Shown piece by piece: positions 1-6,628 of a stretch of DNA of 32,264 bases; the stretch's first letter is position 1, and the number at the start of each line of letters is the position of its first letter. Made by a program: the position numbers and the translations under genes. Location: the NCBI GenBank assembly GCA_910584375.1, contig CAJUAH010000039.1, positions 1 to 32,264 of the forward strand, in the 5' to 3' direction. The notes under the pieces are model-generated. The model was not told where the DNA came from. It saw only the letters and a list, made by a program, of their open reading frames with translations, and ran no database searches. Source of the stretch: an uncultured Acetatifactor sp. Its GTDB lineage: Bacteria; Bacillota; Clostridia; Lachnospirales; Lachnospiraceae.

Positions 1-113
1 TTTTTGAGTTTATGAGTGATGATTATGGTGCGCATCTCGCCGTTTATCCGTTATGTCTGTATCTGGATGAAGACGGGTATGTGGAAACTCTGATTGAACT
101 GTGTCTCCCGTAG
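1..113 (+). CDS. C-terminal end of a small lipoprotein paralogue (copy 1, cut by window edge)
   Basis: Reading from base 3, an open frame of 36 residues ends at TAG 111-113. It is the tail of a protein whose start lies left of the window. The tail aligns without gaps to the ends of the next two copies: F-x-x-M, then a hydrophobic stretch, then LDEDGYV and IELCLP. The Asp/Gly pattern (LDxDGYV) resembles a short calcium-loop-like turn. By comparison with the intact copy at 327-950 it is probably an exported lipoprotein, but the N-terminus is not visible. Function unknown. Confidence 0.6.
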   Translation, partial: FEFMSDDYGAHLAVYPLCLYLDEDGYVETLIELCLP

Positions 114-157
114 AACCATAAATACTTCTCAAAACCGTCTGCCATAAGGAGAATACT

Positions 158-294
158 ATGAAAAAGAGGATCCATTCCAATTCTTTCTCTTTATGAGCGA
201 TGCCTATAGCACGCATCTCGCCACATTTCCGATGTGCCTGTATCTGGATGAAAACGGTTATGTGGATACCGTGATAGAGCTGTGGCTGCCGTAA
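158..294 (+). pseudogene. internally deleted lipoprotein paralogue (copy 2)
   Basis: A good ribosome site (AAGGAG, 146-151) precedes an ATG at 158 that opens MKKRI, a typical start of a secreted protein. After 12 codons this frame stops at TGA 194-196. A different frame, from about 169 to the TAA at 292-294, encodes a tail homologous to copies 1 and 3 (DPFQFF, LYLDENGYVD, IELWLP). The start of one gene therefore seems joined out of frame to the last 40 or so codons, leaving a remnant. Deletion between paralogues is the likely cause (inference). Confidence 0.65.
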
Positions 295-326
295 AGATTG
301 TTCTGAATCTGTGGAGGAAAATAAAT

Positions 327-950
327 ATGACTTTAAAAGCAAAAGCGTCATTTCTTGCCTTATGTATACTTCTCACCGCGGCGGCCTGCGGCCCACAGCA
401 GGAAAGCATTTCCTCAGAAAATCTGCCGTCCCCTACGCCGATTTCCCCAAGGGAAACACTCATGCCGTCCTCAGAAGACCCTCCTTTTACAGAGGAAACA
501 AAGTCCGCAGAGCCAGAGCCTACAGACGCCGTCTCCTATCCTCTGGTATATCCCATGGAGGGAAACTATGATTACAACTTTTATCTGAACGGACTGTATC
601 TGTCTTCCGATAGGGTCAGTGACCAACTGTGCATTCAGCCCATCCGATTTTCCGCGTCGGAGGACAATACCTACCAGATTGAAGAATATACGGAGGAAAT
701 ACTGACACTGCCCCTCAAGCCGGAGACCCAATTTCAGATCATCAACTGGAACAGAGATCCGCAGATGGCGGAGCAGAGCCTCAACCAACCGCTCTCTTCT
801 CTGGTCGCTGTCTGTGTGTTTGATAACCCCCGCACATTTTTCAAATATATGAAACAGAACCATGGGGAAGATCTGGCCGCCAGACCAATGGCGCTGAACT
901 TAGACCAGGACGGATATGTGGATCTGGTTGTGGAATTGTATGTGCCATAA
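327..950 (+). CDS. small lipoprotein of unknown function (copy 3, intact)
   Basis: Encodes 207 residues. The start at 327 is chosen because GGAGG (313-317) lies nine bases upstream; a longer frame from 282 has no ribosome site and would overlap the end of copy 2. Residues 1-21 form a lipoprotein signal: basic start, hydrophobic core, lipobox TAAAC with Cys21 as the expected lipidation site. A Ser/Pro/Glu-rich spacer follows (about 25-70), then a globular part ending in LNLDQDGYVDLVVEL, which matches the tails of copies 1 and 2. It probably sits on the outer face of the membrane. I recognise no named domain and the function is unknown. It stands just upstream of the thrS promoter and is not obviously co-transcribed with it. 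Confidence 0.8.
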   Translation: MTLKAKASFLALCILLTAAACGPQQESISSENLPSPTPISPRETLMPSSEDPPFTEETKSAEPEPTDAVSYPLVYPMEGNYDYNFYLNGLYLSSDRVSDQLCIQPIRFSASEDNTYQIEEYTEEILTLPLKPETQFQIINWNRDPQMAEQSLNQPLSSLVAVCVFDNPRTFFKYMKQNHGEDLAARPMALNLDQDGYVDLVVELYVP

Positions 951-975
951 CTGTGCCCCAGACGAAAATCAGTTA

Positions 976-1004
976 TTGACAACCGGGCCGATCTCTGGTA
1001 GTCT
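976..1004 (+). promoter_or_regulatory. promoter of the T-box/thrS transcript
   Basis: A perfect -35 box TTGACA (976-981), a 17-base spacer and a weaker -10 box TAGTCT (999-1004) place the transcription start near 1011, at the beginning of the T-box leader. Confidence 0.6.
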
Positions 1005-1010
1005 ATCCTC

Positions 1011-1262
1011 AATAACATAAGAAAAGCCATGACGGAAAAAAGTAGTTCGCAACGAATCATCCAGAGAGAGCGGCAGATTGGTGAGAGCCGCTTATGAGGA
1101 CTGCCTACGAAAACCATTCCCGAGCCGCCGCGCCGAAAGCAGATGTAAGCGCCGCCGTATGCCTGCGTTAAAGGATAGGATTTATTGGAATCTGAAGTGA
1201 AAAGTTAAGGTGGAACCGTGCAGACGCACCCTTAAGACTGTATAGTCTTTTGGGTGCTTTTC
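1011..1262 (+). promoter_or_regulatory. T-box riboswitch leader for threonine
   Basis: The T-box consensus is at about 1206-1220 (AAGGTGGAACCGTG), just before an intrinsic terminator. Upstream are stem I hallmarks: an AGTAG element near 1042, CCAGAGAGAG near 1060 and a GC-rich apical hairpin near 1070-1092. A plausible specifier codon is ACC at 1113-1115, followed by A, on the descending strand of stem I; this fits the threonyl-tRNA synthetase gene downstream. Known mechanism: uncharged tRNA pairs with the specifier and with UGGA in the T-box, stabilising an antiterminator so that thrS is transcribed when charged tRNA-Thr is scarce. The exact folding was not computed. Confidence 0.85.
1226..1262 (+). 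terminator. T-box-controlled terminator
   Basis: GCACCC (1226-1231) pairs with GGGTGC (1252-1257) and AAGACT (1234-1239) with AGTCTT (1244-1249), followed by a T run. The upstream arm lies directly after the T-box sequence, as expected for mutually exclusive terminator and antiterminator folds. Confidence 0.85.
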
Positions 1263-1310
1263 TTATGTTGTTGCAACCCGATAACCCTGATTCAGAAAGG
1301 AGCAACCAAC

Positions 1311-3086
1311 ATGAAGATTTTACACAAAAACGGAGAGACCACCGTCTCGGATTTCCACAGTTCGGAGGGAAAAAAAGCGTTCTGGCACACCAGCGCCCAT
1401 GTGCTGGCTCAGGCGGTAAAACGTCTGTACCCGGATACCAAATGCGCCATCGGCCCGGCGACGGACAATGGATTCTATTATGATTTCGCCTTTTCCTTTC
1501 CTTTTTCGGAGGAACACTTGCAGGCTGTGGAGGAAGAGATGCGCCGCCTGGCCCGGGAATCCCTGTCCCTGCAAGTCCGAACGGTATCCCGCCGGGAGGC
1601 GCTGTCCCATATGGAAAGGGAGGGAGAGGACTTTAAACTGGAACTGATTCGGGAACTGCCGGAGGGCGAAGAGATCACCTTTTACAGGCAGGGGGATTAT
1701 ACGGAACTGTGCGCAGGCCCCCATCTATCCAACACCAGCCCCATCAAGGCCGTAAAACTGCTGTCCGTTGCCGGGGCTTACTGGCGGGGAGATGAAAAAA
1801 ATCCCATGCTTACCCGGATATACGGTATCTCTTTCCCAAGTGCCGCCGACTTGGAGGAATACCTGCACCGACTGGAGGAGGCCAGGGCCCGGGATCACCG
1901 CCGTCTGGGCAGGGAGCTGGGACTGTTCGCCCTGCTGGAGGAGGGGCCGGGATTTCCCTTTCTCCTCCCGAAAGGACTGATCCTCAAGAATCTGCTGATC
2001 GACTACTGGCGCAGACTCCACACCAGAGAGGGGTATATGGAGATATCCACCCCCATGATCATGAACCGCCGGTTATGGGAGACTTCCGGCCATTGGGAAC
2101 ATTACCGGGACAAAATGTACACCACTGTGATCGACGAGGCGGACTATGCCATACGGCCCATGAACTGCCCCGGCGGCATGCTGGTCTATAATCTGCAGCC
2201 CCGCTCCTATCGGGATCTGCCTATGAGAATGGGGGAGCTGGGACTGGTACACCGGAACGAACCGTCCGGAACCCTCCACGGCCTGATGCGGGTGCGCTGC
2301 CTGACCCAGGACGACGCCCATATCTTTATGACGCAGCAGCAGGTACAGGGGGAGATCCAGGGCGTCATGCGACTGATCGACCAGGTGTATGCCCGTTTTG
2401 GATTCCCCTATGAGATCGAACTGTCCACCCGTCCCGAGGACTCCATCGGCAGCGACGAGGAGTGGGAGCTGGCCACAAAGGCGCTGACGGACGCGGTAAA
2501 CGGCATGGGAAAGACTTTCGTGGTAAATGTGGGAGACGGCGCGTTTTACGGGCCCAAGCTGGACTTTCACCTGAAGGACTCCATCGGCAGAACCTGGCAG
2601 TGCGGAACGATCCAGCTGGATTTCCAACTGCCCCAAAGATTCAATATCGAATATACGGGGGCGGACGGCGAAAAACACCGCCCTGTCATGATACACCGGG
2701 TGGTATTTGGCTCTATTGAGCGCTTTATGGGTATCCTGATCGAACATTATGCCGGAAAGTTCCCCCTGTGGCTCTCCCCGGTGCAGGTTAAGATACTGCC
2801 TGTCTCCGACAAGTATATGGACTATGCCAAGGAAGTATCCCAGTCGCTGCAAAACAGGGGATTGCGCACGGAAACCGACCGAAGGGATGAAAAATTGGGC
2901 TACAAGATCCGGGAGGCCCAGATGGACAAAGTGCCCTGCATGGTCATCGTCGGGGAAAAAGAGATGGCAAACCGCACCGTGTCTGTCAGATGGAGGGATG
3001 CGCCGGAAGAGCGCCGGGATCTGGGGGAAATGCCTCTGGAGCAATTGATGGAGATTTTGGAGCAGACGGGCTATGAGATCCCTTAA
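1311..3086 (+). CDS. thrS: threonyl-tRNA synthetase lacking the N-terminal TGS domain
   Basis: Encodes 591 residues and charges tRNA-Thr in the cytoplasm. The start at 1311 follows AAAGGAG and gives MKILHKNG; a longer frame from 1254 runs through the terminator and is rejected. The editing domain has its metal-type residues: H26 and H30 (HTSAH) and C134 and H138 (CAGPH). The class II core follows, with MNCPGGM, the motif 2 block LVHRNEPSGTLHG, LTQDDAHIF, and motif 3 near HRVVFGSIERF. The last 110 residues are the anticodon-binding domain. Usual bacterial enzymes have about 640 residues; the missing 50 or so correspond to the N-terminal TGS (N1) domain, leaving only a 20-residue lead. Transcription is controlled by the T-box upstream. 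Whether it is the only ThrRS in the genome cannot be seen. Confidence 0.95.
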   Translation: MKILHKNGETTVSDFHSSEGKKAFWHTSAHVLAQAVKRLYPDTKCAIGPATDNGFYYDFAFSFPFSEEHLQAVEEEMRRLARESLSLQVRTVSRREALSHMEREGEDFKLELIRELPEGEEITFYRQGDYTELCAGPHLSNTSPIKAVKLLSVAGAYWRGDEKNPMLTRIYGISFPSAADLEEYLHRLEEARARDHRRLGRELGLFALLEEGPGFPFLLPKGLILKNLLIDYWRRLHTREGYMEISTPMIMNRRLWETSGHWEHYRDKMYTTVIDEADYAIRPMNCPGGMLVYNLQPRSYRDLPMRMGELGLVHRNEPSGTLHGLMRVRCLTQDDAHIFMTQQQVQGEIQGVMRLIDQVYARFGFPYEIELSTRPEDSIGSDEEWELATKALTDAVNGMGKTFVVNVGDGAFYGPKLDFHLKDSIGRTWQCGTIQLDFQLPQRFNIEYTGADGEKHRPVMIHRVVFGSIERFMGILIEHYAGKFPLWLSPVQVKILPVSDKYMDYAKEVSQSLQNRGLRTETDRRDEKLGYKIREAQMDKVPCMVIVGEKEMANRTVSVRWRDAPEERRDLGEMPLEQLMEILEQTGYEIP

Positions 3087-3152
3087 GACCGATTAAATCT
3101 TTTTTTTCACTCCCAAAGTAGTATGATGTAAGTAGCGCAGATTTGAAAAGTA

Positions 3153-3694
3153 TATAAAATAAACGGATTTAACGTATGGGACTTTGTGCCGGTGGGAGAA
3201 ACCAAGGTGGCATTTCAGGTACGTCCTCCGCATATCCCGAGAGGTGAGACAGAAAGTCGGCTGACTTTACTGGATCTCGCAACGGGCGACGAAACAAGTT
3301 ATCCCTGTCATTACGGACATGTGCGGCCATGGACGGATGGCAGAGTCTGTGTTCTGCCGGTGGACGTCACCAATAAAATGCCGATCATTGAATGCTTTGA
3401 CTTTGCCGCCGGGAAACAAAGATCCTTGATGTACGGGGCTCTGGGAAAAGATTCGGTAAGGAATATTTATGAGACCGGATGCGGCACCGTTATAGAGGGC
3501 AGCGGCAAATATATCTACAGGACGACAAAACTGTGGGAGTTTATGGAGGACGCATCGATTTAGATACGGGAAACGACATATGGCCGCCCGAGTTGACTAC
3601 TTTCGGGCAACCGCTTTCAGACAAAACGTTTTGCTTGACGAAAGACAAAAGAAATGCTATATTACATGTAGGCAAGGCTAATAAAGTTATTTAG
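3153..3694 (+). pseudogene. frameshifted remnant of an unknown protein
   Basis: From about 3153 a frame without a convincing start reads NGFNVWDFVPVGETKVAF and continues to a stop at 3563. Another frame then continues as YGGRIDLDTGND and on to about 3630. The two join smoothly if one T was lost from the run near 3543 (WEF then YGGRID), so this looks like one broken coding region. The extreme end (3635-3694) overlaps a promoter and is probably not ancestral coding sequence. Short alternating strand-like segments (LTLLDLATGD, IECFDFAAGK, GRIDLDTGND) resemble blades of a beta-propeller, but no family is recognised. No ribosome site is seen at its 5' side, so that end is probably also missing. 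Confidence 0.5.
3635..3663 (+). promoter_or_regulatory. promoter of a short terminator-ended RNA
   Basis: TTGACG (3635-3640), a 17-base spacer, and TATATT (3658-3663). The same spacing and the same -10 box occur in the antisense-RNA promoters at 14058-14086 and 21178-21206. Confidence 0.6.
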
Positions 3695-3739
3695 ACACGA
3701 GAAAACCCCAGGAGTGCAGATCCTGGGGTTTTCTTTTTT
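3670..3739 (+). ncRNA. short antisense-like RNA, probable orphan antitoxin of a decayed type I locus
   Basis: A promoter and a strong terminator lie only about 60-70 bases apart with no open frame between, which defines a small RNA. It runs toward the 3' end of a minus-strand peptide remnant (3755-3841). Convergent RNA and membrane peptide is the arrangement of the two fuller loci at 14.1 and 21.2 kb. Here the peptide has lost its start, so the RNA may be an orphan. The function is inferred from arrangement only. Confidence 0.5.
3701..3739 (+). terminator. strong intrinsic terminator
   Basis: A perfect 13-base stem (GAAAACCCCAGGA, 3701-3713, with TCCTGGGGTTTTC, 3721-3733), a 7-base loop and TTTTTT at 3734-3739. 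Read on the minus strand the hairpin could also end the transcript of the peptide remnant, though less well. Confidence 0.9.
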
Positions 3740-3754
3740 CAAGGCTGGGCTGTG

Positions 3755-3841
3755 TTACTTATCATCTCCATCCAACCATTTGCTTATGTAGTTACCAACC
3801 ACACTTGCCATAACAGAGACAAAAAAAGTGAGTAAAGATAT
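3755..3841 (-). pseudogene. 5'-truncated small membrane peptide, type I toxin-like
   Basis: On the minus strand a 28-codon open stretch reads SLLTFFVSVMASVVGNYISK, then WLDGDDK and a TAA stop (3755-3757). A hydrophobic segment followed by a short charged tail is the layout of small holin-like toxins. The expected first codon is ATA rather than ATG (3839-3841), an in-frame stop lies directly before it, and there is no ribosome site; the first real ATG would leave only 18 residues. The break coincides with the edge of the AT-rich sdpR-sdpI segment, so that segment's arrival may have removed the 5' part (inference). The small RNA at 3670-3739 converges on it. Confidence 0.45.
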
Positions 3842-3918
3842 TTAAAAATATTTTGAAATAGTTCTTGACTTTTAAAACTGGCACAGCTATAATTCTATTT
3901 AAAAGAAATTTGAAATAG
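3838..3918 (+). promoter_or_regulatory. probable SdpR operators flanking the sdpR promoter
   Basis: Two 24-base direct repeats, 3838-3861 and 3895-3918, agree at 20 of 24 positions (shared blocks TATTTAAAA and TTTGAAATAG). One lies just upstream of the -35 box, the other runs from the transcription start into the ribosome site. This is what an autoregulating ArsR-type repressor would need. Confidence 0.55.
3865..3893 (+). promoter_or_regulatory. sdpR-sdpI promoter
   Basis: TTGACT (3865-3870), a 17-base spacer and a perfect TATAAT (3888-3893). Confidence 0.8.
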
Positions 3919-3932
3919 GAGGGCAAGAATGA

Positions 3933-4199
3933 TTGGCAGTAAGTGAAGTATTAGCAGCTTTGGCAGATGAAACCCGTAGAAAGATTTTACAAAAATTAAA
4001 GGAGGGTAGAATAAACTCTGGTGATTTAGCAAATGCACTGAACATGACACCACAGGCATTATCTTATCATTTGTCAAAGCTAAAAAAGGCAGACCTAATT
4101 TATGAAACAAAATACAAAAATTTTATTTATTATGAACTGAACTTATCTATTCTGGACGAAACAGTTATGTGGATAAACAGTTTACGAGGAGATCAATAA
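3933..4199 (+). CDS. sdpR: SdpR-like ArsR-family autorepressor
   Basis: An 88-residue winged-helix repressor. The TTG at 3933 is chosen: an ATG at 3929 gives only five codons, and AGGAGGG (3917-3923) lies nine bases before the TTG. Residues about 5-30 (EVLAALADETRRKILQKLKE) and the recognition region (LANALNMTPQALSYHLSKLK) match the short SdpR branch of ArsR, which lacks metal-binding cysteines; none are seen here. In Bacillus subtilis SdpR represses sdpRI and is titrated by SdpI at the membrane when the SDP toxin is present (established). Here the stop overlaps the sdpI start by one base (TAATG), so the two are coupled. The direct repeats around the promoter are the likely operators. The segment is clearly richer in A/T than its neighbours. 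Confidence 0.8.
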   Translation: MAVSEVLAALADETRRKILQKLKEGRINSGDLANALNMTPQALSYHLSKLKKADLIYETKYKNFIYYELNLSILDETVMWINSLRGDQ

Positions 4200-4855
4200 T
4201 GAAAGTAAAAAAAATTGTGTTTTATGGCCTTATGTTTCTACCGCTGATAAGTGCTTTCATTGCGTTACAGTTTTTGCCGGAGCAAATCCCTGCCCATTAT
4301 GGTTTAAACAATCAGGTAACACGTTGGGGCAGTAAATACGAGACTCTTATTGTTCCCATTGTTACAGCCGTGTTGGGTTACTTTTTTCTGGGAATAGCAA
4401 AGGTCGCCGCAAAACATGAAGAAAATGGAAATAATAATGAGAATGTTTGTATTGTTGCGGGCATTGTTACACTTATTATTTTTAATGCTATGACAGGGTA
4501 TGCTTTATACGCTGGTTTTAATAAAATTGAAAATCTATCATCCAATAAATTTGATGTGAATCAATTATTGTTTGGAGTTTTAGGCATTGCTATGATTATC
4601 ATAGGGAATATAATGCCAAAGTTAAGAATGAACGCTGTCACTGGGCTAAAAACTAAGTGGAGCATGAAGAATGAAACGACATGGAAAAAAAGCCAGCGTT
4701 TTGGTGGAATCTCCTACATTATCGGAGGTATTGCCATAGTAGTGATATGTTTCTTTGTTCAAGGTATTTACTGCTTTCTATCAGCGTTAGGAGTAATTGC
4801 TATTCTTTTAGTAATTGACGTATTTTATACTTATAAGATAGCTCATATTTGTTAA
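4199..4855 (+). CDS. sdpI: SdpI-family immunity/signal membrane protein
   Basis: A 218-residue integral membrane protein with about six hydrophobic segments. After the first helix comes the DUF1648 signature (IPAHYGLNNQVTRWGSK), and further on the SdpI-family block GNIMPKLRMNAVTGLKTKWS with a conserved Asn-Pro-Lys-type core. In Bacillus SdpI gives immunity to the SDP killing peptide and relays its presence to SdpR. No sdpABC toxin genes are near, so this may be a stand-alone immunity or stress-sensing pair. Translation is coupled to sdpR, with GAGGAG inside the end of that gene. It has the same A/T-rich character as sdpR, suggesting both arrived together. Confidence 0.8.
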   Translation: MKVKKIVFYGLMFLPLISAFIALQFLPEQIPAHYGLNNQVTRWGSKYETLIVPIVTAVLGYFFLGIAKVAAKHEENGNNNENVCIVAGIVTLIIFNAMTGYALYAGFNKIENLSSNKFDVNQLLFGVLGIAMIIIGNIMPKLRMNAVTGLKTKWSMKNETTWKKSQRFGGISYIIGGIAIVVICFFVQGIYCFLSALGVIAILLVIDVFYTYKIAHIC

Positions 4856-4973
4856 GCAATAGGGCAATTATGTTGAAGTAATTAGGGGCCGTAATTAAAA
4901 ATGATGTTACAACACTGGAAACCACGGCAAACACCGGGGATACTCCGCAGACAGGAAATCGAAATCTATTATT

Positions 4974-5007
4974 CTTTTGTCGGCAAAGTAGAACTGCCCG
5001 ACAAAAG
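4974..5007. repeat. inverted repeat in the 4856-5106 gene-free stretch
   Basis: CTTTTGTCGG (4974-4983) pairs with CCGACAAAAG (4998-5007), with a further CA/TG pair inside. There is no T tract on either strand beyond the A/T ends of the stem, so it is only a possible weak bidirectional terminator between sdpI and the minus-strand operon. Nothing else is seen in this stretch. Confidence 0.4.
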
Positions 5008-5106
5008 CCCGACCCGCCCGGCAGTCAGCCGGACAGGGATAACTTGCCTGATCAAACTGTTTCTGTCCGTTTTGAGAACTCCCCGAAGACTGCGCCTCTT
5101 CTCGCA

Positions 5107-5946
5107 TCATCCGGCGATTCCCTGTCGTATCCGCTCAAAACAGCGGTTCAGTATCTCCACATCCACACGGCCGTCGTCGCCAAAGGCCGTAGCCTCCACG
5201 GTATAGCTGCCGTCATATCCGCTCTGGCGGATAAACGCAAAAAACGCGTCAAAATCCACATGCCCCGCGCCGATGGGCAAGACTGCTCTGCCAATGGTGC
5301 TGCTCCAGTCCATATAACCTCCGCCGTAATCGTTCACATGGTAATGACAGATATGACCCTGCTGCCAGAGCCAGGCATATTCCTGCCTGTATAACTGCGT
5401 TTCCTCCCCGTGGAACGCCGCCATCTTGGTATCCCATACATAATGGATCTCCGGGTATTCCTCCGCCAGTTGACAGAGGTGTTTTAAAGGATTCTCTTTG
5501 TTGCATACCACATTTTCCACCAGCAGATCCAGCCCATACTCCGCCGCAATATTCCGCAGTACGGGGTAAGCCCGCATATGACGCTCAAAATGTTGGTCGG
5601 AGGCCATGCCGCCCCAGAGATGGATCACCAGGGATCTGGCCCCGATCCGCCGGGCAAGCTCGCAGTTGATCCGAAACTTTGCCGCGGCCCCGCTGTCCGC
5701 CCGGGCGATATCTTCCCCCTCGCTGACGCTCTCCCCGATGCGCTTATCGCAGTGGACTACCGGCATATACAGACCCAGACCGACCAGATAGTCCGCCAAT
5801 GCCTCCCACTCCTCGTACCAGGAACTGTACACCATAAATTCATATCCGTCGCACTGCAATCGCTCCGACAGGCTCTGCAATATATGATAATCCCTGTTGT
5901 TTGCTCTGCCAATCAATGCCCCTGTGGAACACAATATCTCTGCCAT
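5107..5946 (-). CDS. xylose-isomerase-like TIM-barrel protein (sugar phosphate isomerase/epimerase family)
   Basis: Encodes 279 residues. The start at 5946 (MAEILCSTGALIGRAN) has AAGGAG upstream; a longer frame from 5994 would overlap the HAD gene and lacks a site. The pattern fits the AP-endonuclease-2/xylose-isomerase-like barrel: strand ends with VIHLWGG, LLVENVV, YVWDTKMA, CHYHVND and a final YTVEATAFG. The Glu, Asp, His and Glu in these are the expected metal ligands of an isomerase, epimerase or related lyase. The substrate is unknown. It is last in a minus-strand operon after an XRE-methyltransferase and a HAD hydrolase, so it could act on a phosphorylated sugar handled by the HAD enzyme (inference). 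Confidence 0.8.
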   Translation of the reverse strand: MAEILCSTGALIGRANNRDYHILQSLSERLQCDGYEFMVYSSWYEEWEALADYLVGLGLYMPVVHCDKRIGESVSEGEDIARADSGAAAKFRINCELARRIGARSLVIHLWGGMASDQHFERHMRAYPVLRNIAAEYGLDLLVENVVCNKENPLKHLCQLAEEYPEIHYVWDTKMAAFHGEETQLYRQEYAWLWQQGHICHYHVNDYGGGYMDWSSTIGRAVLPIGAGHVDFDAFFAFIRQSGYDGSYTVEATAFGDDGRVDVEILNRCFERIRQGIAG

Positions 5947-5974
5947 CTGCTCTCTCCTTTTCCTGCAACTGTTT

Positions 5975-6628
5975 TCATCTCTGTGCATATTCATCCTCTG
6001 TTCCGCACAGCAAGACGTCCACCAATTCTCGAAAATCCTTTACCTGGCGGCCCTCATAATCCTCGTTATCCCGATTAAAATGCACGGTATCTATCCCCAG
6101 TTCCCGCGCGGCCCGCAGATTGGACGCCGAATTGTCCACAAAGGTACTCTCTTTGGCGGCGCAGCCCAGACGTTTCAACGTATATTGAAAGATTTCCCTC
6201 TGAGGCTTTCTCATATGAACCTGTCCGCTGACCACCGCACCCCTGAAATACCCGCTTAATCCGTGCAGCTCCAACAGATAGGCGCTCCACTCTGCCACAT
6301 CGTTGGAGAGCAATACCAGACTGCCCTGGGGACAGGTTCTCCCCCATCTCTCCGCAAAGAGTTTAAAGCCCTCGTCCAACGTGAGCCAATGCTCCAGATA
6401 ATCCTCCATGGCCCGCGCCGGATCCTCATAGCCCAGCCGCGTCAAAAATTCCTCCGAGCTGATCTCCCCGTTCTGCGCCCGGGTAAACAGTCCTTCCTCA
6501 CGGATCGCCCGGAGCAGCCGCCCGTGTTCCGCCGCCGGAAAATGGGCCAACGTGTAGGGAATAAAATTCCCCTTACTCTCTCTGAGGATCACACCGTACA
6601 TGTCAATCAGCAATACCCTTTTTTCCAT
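5975..6628 (-). CDS. HAD-superfamily hydrolase
   Basis: A 217-residue HAD enzyme with helical cap. Motif I is LIDMYGVI: the nucleophile is D9, but the usual second Asp is Tyr11. The DxYG form is typical of haloacid-dehalogenase-like members and is seen in some phosphatase relatives. Motif II is LLSND (S108), the motif III lysine is K141 in MRKPQREIF, and motif IV is FVDNSASNLRAA (D165). The product is probably a soluble phosphatase or dehalogenase-like hydrolase; substrate unknown. Its start lies inside the end of the methyltransferase gene (26-base overlap), and its stop is 28 bases before the TIM-barrel start, so the three genes look like one operon. Confidence 0.8.
   Translation of the reverse strand: MEKRVLLIDMYGVILRESKGNFIPYTLAHFPAAEHGRLLRAIREEGLFTRAQNGEISSEEFLTRLGYEDPARAMEDYLEHWLTLDEGFKLFAERWGRTCPQGSLVLLSNDVAEWSAYLLELHGLSGYFRGAVVSGQVHMRKPQREIFQYTLKRLGCAAKESTFVDNSASNLRAARELGIDTVHFNRDNEDYEGRQVKDFRELVDVLLCGTEDEYAQR

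Noticed and set aside
2073..3044. A 323-codon frame opposite thrS
   Set aside because: Mirror of a well-supported gene; composition is that of an antisense shadow and it lacks a ribosome site.
3084..3108. A terminator after thrS
   Set aside because: There is a T8 run, but the possible stem is only four base pairs, too weak to call.
3479..3694. A separate 71-codon gene overlapping the unknown remnant
   Set aside because: It only continues the previous frame after a one-base loss, and its end overlaps a promoter.
4907..5110. A 67-codon minus-strand frame whose ATG overlaps the stop of the TIM-barrel gene
   Set aside because: No ribosome site, no recognisable motif and it runs through an inverted repeat; probably chance.
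5947..5994. A longer N-terminus for the TIM-barrel protein
   Set aside because: It overlaps the HAD gene and has no site, while AAGGAG stands before the start at 5946.
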